Of a DNA stretch of 64,000 nt, positions 13,201 to 26,000 are shown in pieces. The notes under the pieces were generated by a model. That model was given only the letters and a program-made list of their open reading frames with translations, was not told the DNA's origin and did not search any database. Source of the DNA: Cucumis sativus. Its lineage: Eukaryota > Streptophyta > Magnoliopsida > Cucurbitales > Cucurbitaceae. Position 1 is the first letter of the stretch, and every line of letters starts with the position of its first letter. The position numbers and the translations under genes are program-made. The stretch spans positions 186,001-250,000 of the forward strand of contig NC_026660.2 in NCBI RefSeq assembly GCF_000004075.3. The letters run 5' to 3'.

Positions 13201-16200
13201 GAATCTAAGAAATAATGAGAATTCTTGATCTCTCTGAATTCTAAAATCCATAATTTGAATTGCTGCCCTTTCACTGAATTGAGTCCTCCTAAATTGCATT
13301 GATTTACCCCAAAGATTTCATTTCAATTGGAATTTGGTTATTCACCATGTACGAGGATCCCCGCTAAGCATCCATGGCTGAATGGTTAAAGCGCCCAACT
13401 CATAATTCTCCTCTTGGCTTGGTGGGATAACTCATCTCCATTTCTATTTTTTCCTTGAAACAAATTTTTCGGTGACAATGAAAGAAAAGAAAGCTACTTC
13501 AGAGATTATTTAATAAAAGAAGTACGTATACATAAGTATATATATTTGCAACATAAACTTTATTAACCTTAACTGGCAATTAGAAATAGAATTGGTTTTT
13601 CTTTTCCTTTTCTTTTATTATTATTTATTTTTATTTTATATAAGCATTGATAGTTTTTATATTGATATTTTTCTACATATACCTTCTATATTCTCTATAT
13701 TAATAGTTTTCCACTCATACCTCTTCTTCCAATTCTCGTAGAATTAATGCTGTTCTCCAGCGCAAGTGTACTTTAGATTGGCTTACATCGGTATAGATAT
13801 GATCACCAACATACAGTATCTCATCACCATGAATGTTTAAAGAATTCTCAATCATTTGTGCGCTACCACCAGAGTACAAGCCCCCTGCATGTAAAGCCGA
13901 TCCATTAAACACCGGTATAATAGCATACGCAAGAACATAATGATAAAGATATTTACATAACCTGGCAGTTAAATTACTAACTGTTCATTAAAGTAGTGAG
14001 AAGTTACTCCTTTCTTAAGAGATTGGTAAAAATTCCTAAAACAAGAAATAAGCCTTGAAAGTTATAAAAATGAACAGCATAGGCAGATCTCCCTTTCTTG
14101 ATGTATTGTTGAGGATTCCTTCTATTTTCTTTTCCCATTTTCTTCACCTTTGGTTTTTTTCTCAAAAAGAGTGGGTGACCTATCTTCCCTTTCTCCGGAA
14201 TGAAAACAAAACAATTAGGTATAATTAGAACGACCCTGTAAAGCATTTCCATTTTGGTACCTTAAACAATCAGTTCCCCTGGCTTTTGAATGGAAATCAA
14301 AAGATCGCAAACAATAAATGCCAAATACCCTACAACACAGAAGGTGAAGAATCGAAGCAAAATCTCCAACCCCCTTTTGCTTGAAAAGAGCCATTATTTC
14401 ATTTTATAACCCCATTTCTACTCAAACACCTTCATCTAAAGATTAAGAAACTAAGATTCAGCAAACTCGATGCTTCAAATTTACCATCAACATTGCGCCA
14501 TTCTGGCAAAATTTTCACACACCATTCTCAATTTGAATATTAAAACCAAGGAGTAATCAAGAGGTCAGAGTTGGCAAGAGCACCATCTTTCAACGAAACC
14601 AAAAAGCAATCAAGGAAGAATCTGCATATAAAAAGCTGATTTATCCAAATTCGAGGCCATACCCAGAAGAATGTTATTGAAGCATAAAAATAAAACCCTA
14701 TTGAACCACAGTATCTTTATCTCTAGTTTCAGTACAATTTCTAGGAGTGAAGGTTTTCTTGTGCATTGCCCACTTGACAATCTGAATACTTGTACAATTC
14801 AAAAAATACAATGCTTTTCCTCAAGTTGGTGTGCCCTTTACAAAGGCAGTGAGACATTGATGTATCTTTTCTTTTTTTCTTGTTCTGACTGATTGTTGGG
14901 ATGGGTTGTTTAATTTATTAAGCCTTCGGTGGTGTTGGCCTGGCAAAGCTTTGAATGCACTCCTCCCAACTCATCAATGGAACTTCTTTTAAGGTCAAAC
15001 CAGGATCTGTTGGTCCTATTAAATCACCAATCTACCTAAAAGCTTAAGTTGATGGATTACATTAATTTTAAAAATAGCAACAATTTAACCCTCCTCTCAC
15101 CTGTTTACTTGAAAATCTTTAAAAAGGCCGACAAGTCAAAATCAATATTAATCAAGGAGTAAAAGACATTACAGGAATTTGAACACTAGATCTGCTACTC
15201 TAATAACATGCTAAATTATCCATCAATCCAAAGTTCAAGTCGATGATTATGGTAAATTTAATCAATAAGTACTTTAACAAGCCCAATGAGAACATTCGGA
15301 CTCTTTTGAATCCTTTGGCTTGAGAGAAATTCTGAAGTCTGTCATAATCAAGAATCCAATAGGGAGGTATTGGATCTGGTTATTTTATTTGCTTCTACAC
15401 GGTCTACTTCTAATTGATTTTGCAATTGTTGCCAAAATCAAATTTTCATCAGTTGGCTTTTTTTTTTTTGTGTGTGTAATCCTTGTGATGTTGTGGATGA
15501 GGATATAGTATCTTATCTACTCTTCTTTTGTAAATCCCCTTTTGATAATGAATAACTGAAAAATAGTTGTAGGATAGAAACCGAAGCACATTAACTACCT
15601 GCAACAGCCTTGAAGCATGGGCGCATGAGACCCTCACCAGTCACCACCTCGTACAATGGATGAGACATTTGGAAAAATTCTGGCTTTCTTGCTGAGACTA
15701 TTACCTAAAAGTATATATAAGGTATGATATAATTTTCCCTTTAACAAAGGAAAAAAATGGAAACTCATTCCAAAAATTAAAATTTTACAACAGAAGTACC
15801 AGTAACTTTCACTGGTACAATACAAATAGTCCAACAAAAGCCAAAATTAAGAAGCAGTTCCCACTTCCAAATCCTATAAAACCCCTCTACTAAAGCTGTC
15901 TTCCTAGACGTACTTTTTCTGGAAAAAAAAAACACGGCTTTCGTTGATATACAAAAAGAATGAAATCAGTTCAAGGATACTACTTCTCAGGAGTGAAAAG
16001 AACCAACAACTCAACAAATGAAGTGAATCCCTAAAGAATTACAAAAGCCAAATAAAGCACTGAAGAACAAATGCCAAAAAAGAAAAAAATTATCCCAGAA
16101 GCAAATATCCAAGAGCCACTGAAGCTATCCATCGAACAACAAAAACAGCACCTACACCACTATCCAGAGAACAAAACTCTCATAGAGAGAACCAAGAAGA

Positions 16201-19200
16201 TTCTAGCAAGAGAACCAACAACCTTAACATAATTACAACCCTAAACCGAGGAAGATGTTGCTGACGAACTTGAGAAAAAATAAATGATGAATGCCCAACG
16301 ATACTTTAGAGACGCAATATTGGGGGCTCACCCTCATGTTTAGAACAAACTTTCAAGAACATTAAAAAAAGAAAAACAAAAGAACTAAACTCAAACTTAC
16401 AATATCAAATAGATCTCGCCATCCCATATCATTTGGAAGAAATTTGTTGAAGGAATGCTGCATCATTTTATTTGTGTAGTGATAATCCGAGTTGGTGATA
16501 AGCAAAAGCTTTTTTCCAGCCTGATGCATAACATTTCTCAAGCAATGAATACACAATCATGACAGCCAATATAATAACCAATTATAACTGATGGGTTATA
16601 CCTCTTTTTGATCCAAAAGGGTTAATGGTAGTACAGGATCAGGCTCGACAAATAATTCAGGATTAGACATTATCTCACTCTGTGAATATCATGAATCAGT
16701 AAAGGGCAATCAAATAAAATCAGTAACAGTTAAAACATTTTGTTCAATGAAAGTATATACCTTAAGCTGACCCTCGACATGTGCCCTGAATAGTGCTTTC
16801 CCAACAGCCTATGACCCAAGTTTCAACTTAAAATGTACACAGTTAACTATAACATTCAATTTTATGAAAGATGCGGTGTAGAAGCACCATACCTTGTAGA
16901 GTCCTTTATAATCAAGTGGACCAATTGCTGCTCCTATGGCTCCATCGTCCAATCTGTCTACCATCTGAGAGAACTCACACCACTTAATGAAGAAAATACA
17001 TTTAATATACAAATGGAGCTACAACTTGACATTAAGCCTGCATCGTACATAAAAAAAAGTATTTCATTGAACAAAACAATGTATGAGAAGACAAGCATCC
17101 AAAGGAAATCAGAGAATGACAAATACTCTCCAATTAGCATTTATTAAAAAGGAAAATAGCTTTTGAAAAAAAATGAGAAATAAAAAAGATAGAGAAGGCT
17201 TAGGTCAAAGAACTACTTCTAGACCCTATAGTTTTCTTGAGTAGGAAACATTATGCCTAGTACTTTAGAGAATGGTAGGAAATCAGAGTTTTAAAGGACC
17301 AAACTTTTCTTTAACTGTAGTACTTTATAGGAGTAAAAGCTAACATGCATGGCTAAGTTGAGTGAAGGATAAGGAGGATATGTACAGGTAGTTATGACGG
17401 TAGAAGGAGTATATAAGATATAGCAAGAGTTAGAAGAGAAGGTGGTTGTCATTTTGTGATTAGTACTAAATTGTTTTTAATAACCTATCAAGATAGTTCA
17501 TGGAAAGAAGTTTAAGATTTGGGCTATCTATTCAAATTTATTTTATAAAAAATCTTTTTTTCATTACCAAAGTTTGGAGTTCTCTTTTGTACATGTTGTG
17601 AGTGGTGTGCTCCTTTGATTGGGTCTTTTCTTGGACGTAACTGGGTTGGAGAACATTTATATAATATTGTTGTTGCGTAAGGCTGGCTACCCTTTTTCTG
17701 TACAAATTTATTGTCTACCACAACTATGATTTCTAGATTTCATCTCAACAACGGGAGGAAAAGCAATTTATATTACTTTAAGGACCCTAAGCAAAGAAAC
17801 TGACTAGTAAAAATGAGAAAGGCATCAAATCTCTAACAAGAGCAATGCTAAATAATAGAGTGAATAACAATAGGACTACCTGCATATAAGCAACAGCCTC
17901 TGATACTGAAAACAATGTATTTAGGAACTCCCATCGATTCTCCTTCCGCAGATCCACCAATTCCCTCCCATAAATCTCACTATGCACAGAACATTAGTAA
18001 CAATAGAAATTTCAGCTATAGCTTTTCTTTGCAATGTGTAATATAGTCAATATTAATAGAAACCTAGCAACTCTAGTCTAACAAACTCTATCCTAGGATA
18101 ATTTGAGCAGTAGATAGGAGAAGCACAAACAAAAATTGCAAGAAACAAATATAATGTGATATGGACACAGAAACATATCTACCTTGTTTATAAGAAAAAT
18201 GCACATTGTAATGCATCAGATTCTGGAAAGGAATTAGATGTCTTTTAATATAAGCAAGTTGCATTTACCACAATATATATAGAACCATTATTCTATATTG
18301 TAACATATTTATCATTTTAAAGCTAAAATTTTCGTATTAAACTCTGGCCTTTGTATGTAAAGAAGACGAGAATCATCCAATACAATACACCAGTTCTTTT
18401 TCAAATAAAGAAAATAATATATAATATATATAATGCACCAATTAGAGGTTGGTGGAGCGCATGACCTATTTCTAGAAATGCAACATCTGAGAACACAGGC
18501 TTCAAATAAAATCTTAATCTAGTTCGAAATCTTTAAAATGTTGAAAAGCTGGACAATGCAAAGTATTTATTGATGCCAACTTCAAGATCCATAAAATTAT
18601 ATAATGGTAATAATATGAAGGATGCACTGGAATACATGTGTAAGTGTTTTATACGATCTGAGAGCCCAAAGCTGTAGTTTTAGCCTGCAAAAAGGTAGAG
18701 CTAACATCTCTAATTACAATTTAAGGGCCTGGTTGCATGCCTTTCATCAAATTAATATTTATCAAGCACAAAAGAAATTGAGAACAAAGTTATACTTGAA
18801 CATATACCTCACATCTCGAGTAGACAGCATTTTTGTTCCATGCATTGCTCTTTTAATATAACCAAAACGATCAGCCTTTACTAAGTTACCTCTCTCTTTA
18901 TCTATGACAAGGCCTCTTATAACCTAATTAAATTGTGAAAGGAAAAATGCAGAAACAATGAAAACACACAATATAAGGATCAGAAACAAAGTCGACCACG
19001 ACAATTCTTAAATTAGCTCAGTAAGAACTTTACCAAGTCTGGGTCAAATGCAAGCCCATTGACTGGGAAACCCATGTTCCTTAAGTTTTCCATACAATAG
19101 TCATACGCTCTTCCCTCCCAAGCCTAAAGGAGTACAAGTAAGTTCTCCGAAAACAATCAAAGGATGGACAGACATTAATGTGAAAAGAAAAGGACAGCTA

Positions 19201-20740
19201 AAGAAAGAATCAAGTTAGAAAGCAATATTTCAGAGTCTGTAATATCACTAACCATTCATCGTACAGGATAGAAATAACTAGCTAGAAAACTTCCCTAATC
19301 CTTTTCCTGTGCTTAACAGATGCAAAAATATCAAAGCAATTACCATGACATTATAATGCATCAGAGTGTAGTCCATGTCGTATCCAATGGCACTGATTGA
19401 TCGAAGATTCAATGTTCGGCTACAAAATATACCATGTAGTGAATTTCTTGATGAAGGACTCTGCAAATTAATATTTGTGAGTGCAGGAAATGAAGTGTAG
19501 ACGTTTGTCTAGCAATTTTTTGTAAATCACAATAAAGACGGATGCAGGGAAGGACAAAATCGACCATTTGGAAATAAATAATAAAAACGCAGTATGATAG
19601 TTAATGTCGCCCACTTTAAATGTAAATATTCTTGGGGAATCGGTCATTTCTTCCTTATATACAACAAATTACCGAGCCCACTGAAGCAGAAAATTGAATA
19701 TCGATTGCACGCAGTGGATCGATTAAATATGAAAAATCCAATATTTTGTGACTACTAACAGCAACTAAATGAACTTTTCTTTTTCCTTGTATGAATTAGA
19801 ATATACGAGGAAAAAATAAAGCATTTAAGGAAATAGCCATGAATAGTCAATAATCTCCAAAAAGAGAAAGAAGAACGGGACCTAATATGGAACATATAAT
19901 CCGTTACAAACATATGACCTTCATGCTTCGATCAGGTTGTTCTATTCAATCCAACCAGCCGATAACTAACAACTAACTAATGAAGCAGTAGACAGTCAAA
20001 TCAAATTCAACGCTAAAATGCCAGGATACTGAAAAAAAAAACTTAAGAAATGCAGAAAAACATGTTGGAAATAAGTTGTTTCGCCACTGACCGGGATTCC
20101 CAAATCTCTAAGAAGATCCTCGGCTTCATGTGCCTCCACCCTCGCAACTTCCTCGATTGGACCTTCTAAGGTTTCTTCGCCGTCTACACCTACACAAAAA
20201 AGGAAAACGCACTGACTCAAAATAACAATCCTGAACCTCACATAATTTCTCACTAATGGAAGATACTTCGAATGATCATAAGTAAAAATGTGTATTAATA
20301 CTGAAAAACACAAAAAGGAAAGAAACCGGTAAGACAAAACGGACAAAAATTCTTGTTAAATATCAGTCTAATTAACAGCTAAATGCTAAAAACAAGTAGA
20401 CAGTTGAATCAGATAGAAGAAACAAAAAAAAAAAAAAAAAAAAAAAAATCCAGAAACTAACGCATCATTTGATCAAAGAGGAGTTACCAAAAGCATCAAG
20501 ATGCTCGAGTTTAACATTCATATCTCCTTTAGTGCTCTGTCCAAGGTAATCAACTCCGGACTTAGCCGATGACGTAACAGAAAATACATCACCTCCAACA
20601 CCAACTGATTTGGAGTCCATAGCGCACAAACACAGCGTCATCTTTTGAGCCCTGCGTGAAGTTAAATGCTGTTTGTTTACAGGACTAAGTAACGTGGCTC
20701 TGGTAAGAGCGGGGTTCCCTAGAGAAGCGGCCACGGCCAT
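10233..20740 (-). CDS. HAD-superfamily (IG) 5'-nucleotidase, purine type, probably plastid-targeted
   Basis: Seventeen exons, high to low coordinate: 20740-20488, 20189-20092, 19460-19344, 19123-19034, 18923-18808, 17979-17880, 16964-16893, 16808-16761, 16679-16602, 16520-16401, 15704-15599, 13884-13721, 12172-12038, 11407-11277, 10717-10655, 10555-10477 and 10295-10233. They join without a frame break to 610 residues. HAD motif I is [11 protein letters not shown] (nucleophile and acid Asp 145 and 147), motif II is [10 protein letters not shown] (about 331-340), and motif IV is [11 protein letters not shown] (Asp 427 and 432). These are hallmarks of IMP/GMP-type cytosolic 5'-nucleotidases, which hydrolyse nucleoside monophosphates. 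[16 protein letters not shown] and [14 protein letters not shown] near the C-terminus are typical of the plant family. The first ~85 residues are Ser/Thr/Arg-rich with few acids and look like a chloroplast transit peptide (inference). Substrate preference cannot be read from sequence. The upstream TTG-initiated extension was not used because the first ATG is at 20740. Confidence 0.92.
12735..12880 (+). mobile_element. Short LINE ORF2 3' remnant
   Basis: Within the long intron 12173-13720 of the nucleotidase gene. One frame reads [16 protein letters not shown], then IKKEFV, resembling the conserved tail of plant LINE ORF2 (WxxRNxRxFxxKE). It is broken by stops. Short, so only moderately supported. 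Confidence 0.4.
13003..13143 (+). pseudogene. ndhG: Plastid ndhG 5' fragment (NUPT)
   Basis: Forty-six codons from an ATG match the start of plastid NADH dehydrogenase subunit 6 ([32 protein letters not shown]). Full ndhG encodes about 176 residues; here it stops at a TAA at the junction with the next plastid fragment. It sits inside a nuclear intron, so it is a dead nuclear copy of plastid DNA. Confidence 0.85.
13144..13274 (-). pseudogene. ycf2: Plastid ycf2 5' end fragment (NUPT)
   Basis: Read on the minus strand, the segment matches the start of ycf2. The usual ATG is GTG at 13274, followed by codons for [12 protein letters not shown], then a small deletion, then the stretch corresponding to [10 protein letters not shown] and FIHIFF. 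It breaks off at the ndhG junction. Noncoding remnant. Confidence 0.75.
13368..13407 (+). pseudogene. trnI-CAU: Plastid trnI-CAU 5' half (NUPT)
   Basis: GCATCCATGGCTGAATGG and the following bases match plastid tRNA-Ile(CAU) through the anticodon loop (CTCATAA), then identity stops, so the T arm and the 3' acceptor strand are missing. It lies head-to-head with the ycf2 fragment, as in the plastid inverted repeat, with the spacer (13275-13367) retained. Confidence 0.8.
20425..20449. repeat. Poly-A tract in intron 1 of the nucleotidase gene
   Basis: Run of about 24 A on the plus strand, which is a poly-T tract in the sense of the gene, 39 bp past the exon 1 donor. Confidence 0.9.
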
Positions 20741-20850
20741 TAGGATTTCGCCGTCCGGCAGATTTCCGGTAAAATCTGCAGAAAACAAGACTTTCCTTTT
20801 CTTCTTCTTTGTACAGTGGATATTTCAATTGGGGAAGAAAGAGAGAAAGA

Positions 20851-20925
20851 CCAAGACAAAGCACGTGTGGAAACATGAAGACAAAGCATTTGTGAAAAAA
20901 TGAAGACAAAGCACGTGCGAAAAAT
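20851..20925 (-). promoter_or_regulatory. Triplicated ~25-bp upstream repeat with two G-boxes
   Basis: Three direct copies beginning AAGACAAAGCA lie 110-185 bp upstream of the nucleotidase ATG. Copies 1 and 3 contain CACGTG at 20862-20867 and 20912-20917, the palindromic G-box recognised by plant bZIP and bHLH factors; copy 2 has CATTTG instead. Position and palindromes suggest a promoter or leader element. Function is inferred. Confidence 0.55.
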
Positions 20926-20935
20926 AGGGGCTTCA

Positions 20936-20952
20936 ATAATAATAATAATAAT
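20936..20952. repeat. (AAT)n microsatellite
   Basis: Five to six AAT units just upstream of the G-box repeat. Confidence 0.85.
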
Positions 20953-23014
20953 GAGACTATATTATAAAAAAAACTAATTGTAACTATTTTTAAAGTTTTA
21001 AGAGAGCTTTCTAAACTTTTCAAAGTATATATATATTTTTAATATTAACTACAAACGTCACAAACATTCAAACAAAATGTTGAACATTGAATGAACGGTG
21101 ATGTGTACCACGCTATTGTTGAAATGAAAAAAATGAAAAAGAGAATGTTAGTTTTATTTAGTTTTTAAAATAGTGAGATTTTTGTTTTTTTAAATAATAA
21201 AAACAATGTTTTATCTTTGTAACGAGTTTAGTTTCGTTGGTTTTAGGGACAATCTAAATCAGTGTAATTACAATTGGATAACAATTTTTTGAATAATAAT
21301 TAACTATATAGCAACATTTTTAGAAAAATCATATCAATATTTATTAGTGATGGGCTTATGATTTTTCGATGATAGACCAATATTTGAAAATATAGCAAAA
21401 TATGTTAAAGTCTATCATTGATATTAATATTGATTTATCAGTGATAGACTCCTAGCATTAATATACTTAAACATATTTTGTTATATTTATAATATTTTAA
21501 AAATGTTGTTGTATATTCAAGCATTAATTTATTTTTAATCTAATTACTATATTTACAACCACTCCTTCGTGAATATACAATCATATTCTATCACCAACCA
21601 ATGATTATAACTCAAACCAACAATCCTCAACGAGGAAAAAAAAAAGAACTTTAGCATTTAGGTTAGATAGTTCTTTTGCTTTCTTTTTACTTTTTCTCGA
21701 GCTCTTTTATTGGTATTAAGGCAACATTGCAAGTGTTTTTAACGGGTACATTAAAAAAATATAACAAAACATATCAAAACGTATTTACAAGATATAACAA
21801 GTTTTTTATATTTATCAATGTCTGATAACATATAAAATTTTATAAACATTTCAATAATTTTATCATTTAATCACTTTTATAGTATTTAAACTAAAATTAA
21901 AAGAAATTTAAGATTATAAAAGTAATATTGTACTTTATTTTAAAAACATTTTAATAATAACATATAATTAAATGCAATTTAAAGGAGGGTATGGATTTAC
22001 TGCCATATAAATTATATTATATTTACGATTGTTTTATAATATTATTTAACTAAATTAGTAATAGTTTGGCTCAACTAACACTCCTATACTGGAAGAATTC
22101 AAATCATCCATCTAAATTTTATTAAAAAATTATAAATATAAACAATCACATGTACCATTTATCTGTATAATATAATTAATAAATATTACAAATATGAAAA
22201 AAAAAAGAATAATGTTATATTAATAAAAAGTGTTACAAATCAATTAATTAAATAATAAAAGAGACATTTTTAAAAATAACAAAATATTTAAACTATTTAT
22301 ACAAAACGTATCGATATAAATTACATAAAAAATTTAAACGAGAATCATAAACAATAACAGACTGATTTGTAAATATATTTTTACAACAGATGTTAACAAA
22401 AAGAACTAATCTTATCTTGTAGAACACAATTTTTTTTTAAAGAATTAATAATTTAATCTTTGCTTTATTATTGTAATGTGTTTAGGAGATAAATATTATT
22501 CTTTGTACTTTTCTTTAGAACAATATGTATGTATGTATTCTTTTTATTCTTTTATTTTTAGTGATTATCATATTATTTTAATCTAATATGTGTAGGAGAT
22601 GATGAGTATTCTTTCTACTTTTCTCTCTAAAAGATTATATTTTTCTTCTCCAATATTATTAGGATATTTTACTAAGTCTCTTGTTATTCATTATTTTATT
22701 ATTGTACTTTTTCCTATTGTGTGCTGGAGGGATTAATCAAATATTCATTTTATAGTCGGTATCAAACCAATAATTTTACTTCAAATTCGTTAACTCGAAA
22801 AAATAATATTAAGATTTGGTTTGAAGTATTGTTTTGGAAATTGAGTGAACACGAAAGTAGGTTTATTAATGAAAAGTGTTGTTCATCTTTCCCATCTAAA
22901 TTACACGATGAATCAAAGTTGAAGAAAAGATATATTTTTTTATTGAAAATAAAAGTCTACCATAAGTACAACAAAATGCTTATTGAATAATTGGTGAGTT
23001 GCACAAAGATATGA
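20953..23014. other. Intergenic region, AT-rich
   Basis: Between the 5' end of the nucleotidase gene and the 3' end of the P450 gene, both on the minus strand. Apart from the MITE-like repeat near 21.3-21.5 kb I see only low-complexity AT-rich DNA. Short ORFs such as 22721-22990 resemble no family. Confidence 0.55.
21285..21545. mobile_element. MITE-like element, copy A
   Basis: The left end ATAATTAACTATATAGCAAC and the right end (TATTTTAAAAATGTTGTTGT then ATTCAAG) are inverted relatives. The centre carries TCTATCATTGATA and ATCAGTGATAGACT motifs shared with the minisatellite at 1 kb and with the copy near 30.6 kb. There is no ORF. Confidence 0.55.
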
Positions 23015-26000
23015 TCAGTGTTCCCGTCTTTCCAAGCGAATTTGAAAGCCATTAACTAGTCGAGCCGAGGGAAAGAAAGACATTCTATCTTCTTTAATTT
23101 GTGTCCACCTGAGAAGATATCCATTGAACGCAATTCACAATTAATTCCTTTTCTCATTTGATACTATTTTTGTTTTTATTTTCTTAAAAGTAAAAGTGTT
23201 TGGTAATTATTTTGAGATTAGAATTGCATTTTGACGTTTGTCTTTTAAGCTATACTTTATTTTAGTTCTTATATTCTCCCGATTTAATTTTAATAAATAT
23301 AATTTCAATACCTTTTAACCTCAATAAATCTCAAATTTAAATATTCAAAGTTATCTTTTTTTTTCTCTCTCTCTTATTGAAATTGATTAAATAACACTAA
23401 AAATTTTCTTACAATAGAAAGATACTTTGTGGACATATTGTTCACAACTTAAAACTCGAGCGTTAAAAGTCATGACTAATTTTTGGATGGCTAATGATAT
23501 TTAAAAGTACATTGACAAAATTCATAGAATAGAATTATAGGATCGTTTATATTTTTCATTTCTTATTTTAAGAAAATATATATTAAGTACAATAGTTATG
23601 AGAATGGGAGATCGAACCTTTAACTTCTAAAATAGAAGGTCATATCAATTATCATTAAGCTAAGTTTGTCTTCACTTTAATAAAACAATGTTTTTCTTTT
23701 CAAATATCAAGTTAGAGTTTTATCGACTCTCTTTCTAATTCTTTTATTTTCGTAAAAGAAAAGATAAAAATAAATCATTACTAAAATACATGTTAAATTT
23801 CGAGTTAATGAATAAAATTTAAATGTGTATTTGGAAAATAGATTTAAAAAAATAAAAAAATAAAAATTTCATAGTATAAAATTTAATTTTAATTTAGTTT
23901 TAAAAGAAAAATAAATACCTATATGCATTGAACAGAAAATTAAAAAGAAAAAAGAATAAGGGTAAGTTTGGGAAGAGACCTATAGTTGGTAAGAAAGTGA
24001 TGGAGAAATAGAGCAATTTGAAGACGAGCCAATTCAGCTCCCGGGCACAATCTACCCCCTCCTCCAAATGGTGCAAAATATGGGCTACTTTTCCAATTTC
24101 TCTTTTCCTAAATAATCAACCACAATTCACTTTTTATGAAAATAACACTCATTCATGCTTTTTTTTTTTTTTTTTTTTTATAGAAATTTACGTTTAATTT
24201 TAATCTATATACTTTAAAATGTCTAATTTTAGATACAATTATTTTTTTAAAAAATCATTTAAATGAAAAAATGGTTGAAAATAATGTTTATAAATGAGAA
24301 ATTCTATTATGAATATATAATTTTTGGTTTGCATGAATTTTTACTAACCTGATTTTGAAGCTGCATCCATCTCCAAGGATTAAAGGTTAAAGCTTCATCA
24401 TAAATATTCTCATCCAAATGTACAGCAGAAAGAAATGGAACAACAAAAGTTCCCTTTGGAATCACATAATCTATCCAATATCAATCCAACTCTAAAAGGT
24501 TAGATTTTTCTTTATTAGAAATTATAGAATATATATATATATTAGTGTATACAATTGAAATAAATATATGTTATTTTACCCAAAAAAAGAAAAGAAAAAA
24601 TTGTTACTCAATTTTGGAAATCCCAACTTTAAAATGTTACAAAAAAAAAAAAAATCCTAAACTTTAGACGGTCGTTGTAATAATAATAAAAAAAATGTAC
24701 ATATATAACTTACAACTACATAGAAAAATAAAATTTTAAATATAGCGAGAATTAATATATTTATAAAATATCATAAAATATCATAATTTACTTACGTAAT
24801 AAAAAAATAATAGATTGTGACATCTTATTATACGAAATTAAAATAGTTCTGACCACATTTCTAATTATTTTTGTTAGAAATTTTTATACATCGATTTCCA
24901 TCTATATATTATAAATAATATTTAAATTGTTTTCTTATCCTAAAATATAAAAGAAAATATACATATAAAGTTATTTTCTGTACAGAGTAAAAATGAAAAC
25001 TAAAATCAATTATTTCAACCTTCAAGGATACTCTAATTTAATTTAAACCAATAAAATACAATTAATGTTTTAAAAATTTTAATTATTTAAACTTGTAAGG
25101 CAATAACTTAGAGGGAACTTCAGAAAAAAAAATACAAAAAAGGATAGAAGATTGGAACCATATAATTCGTTTTTGCTCTTTGAAATAATTTACTTTTCTT
25201 AACTTTTAAAGTGGTTTTTCAAAAAGTGCTTTTAAATACAAACATTATTTTAAAATATATAAAAAAATTATTTCAAACAAAGACCTAAATGCTTTTAATT
25301 CACATGGCAAGAATAAAATCTATTTTTTTATAGAAAACGTTCGTTCTAAAATGGAAAGAAAATGACAATGTTTAAAAATAATAGATTTTACAAAATATTT
25401 ACTATTTATAGCAGATTCTATCACTATAATTTGTAAATATTTTAATTTATTTTGCTATTTTTAAAAATGCTCCAAACCAAAAGTTAATAGTACCTGAGTA
25501 TTTAATCTCTTCTTTTGTCTCTCTCATCAACCAAATTGCAATTCCTCCGAGTCGAAGTGTCTCATCAATAACCTTATTTTTTTTTCAGGAAAACAAATTT
25601 ATTTTAGAAAAATGATCGTAAATGATAAAATTGTAAAAAATACTTAAACTTACACATTGGGTAAATGACATTGATTTATAATCCTCCCATGTGACTGTAT
25701 TGTCTCCACACTTATTTCTCAAACCATCTTGTTCTTCCTATCATTTGTAATTTCACGTAGATTAGCTAAAATAACACATTAATACAGATTAATAATCAAA
25801 ATATAGAAACTTACTCACTTTTTCTATATATACTTTTACGTATTAATCAACCAAATATGTCAATTCTCTTCATAATACTCTTTTTAAACAACATGAGTTA
25901 ACCAAACTTTTAGTTTTTCTTTCATAAGTCCAATCGAATCAAGTAGTTAAAAAAGAATAAAAAAAAAGGTATATAGATGATTTGTTAGTTTAACATTGGA

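Noticed and set aside
13368-13407. Working tRNA gene
   Set aside because: Only the 5' half of trnI-CAU is present; the T arm and acceptor 3' strand are missing.
22721-22990. 89-codon ORF
   Set aside because: AT-rich, Lys/Asn/Phe-heavy translation with no family resemblance and no supporting context.
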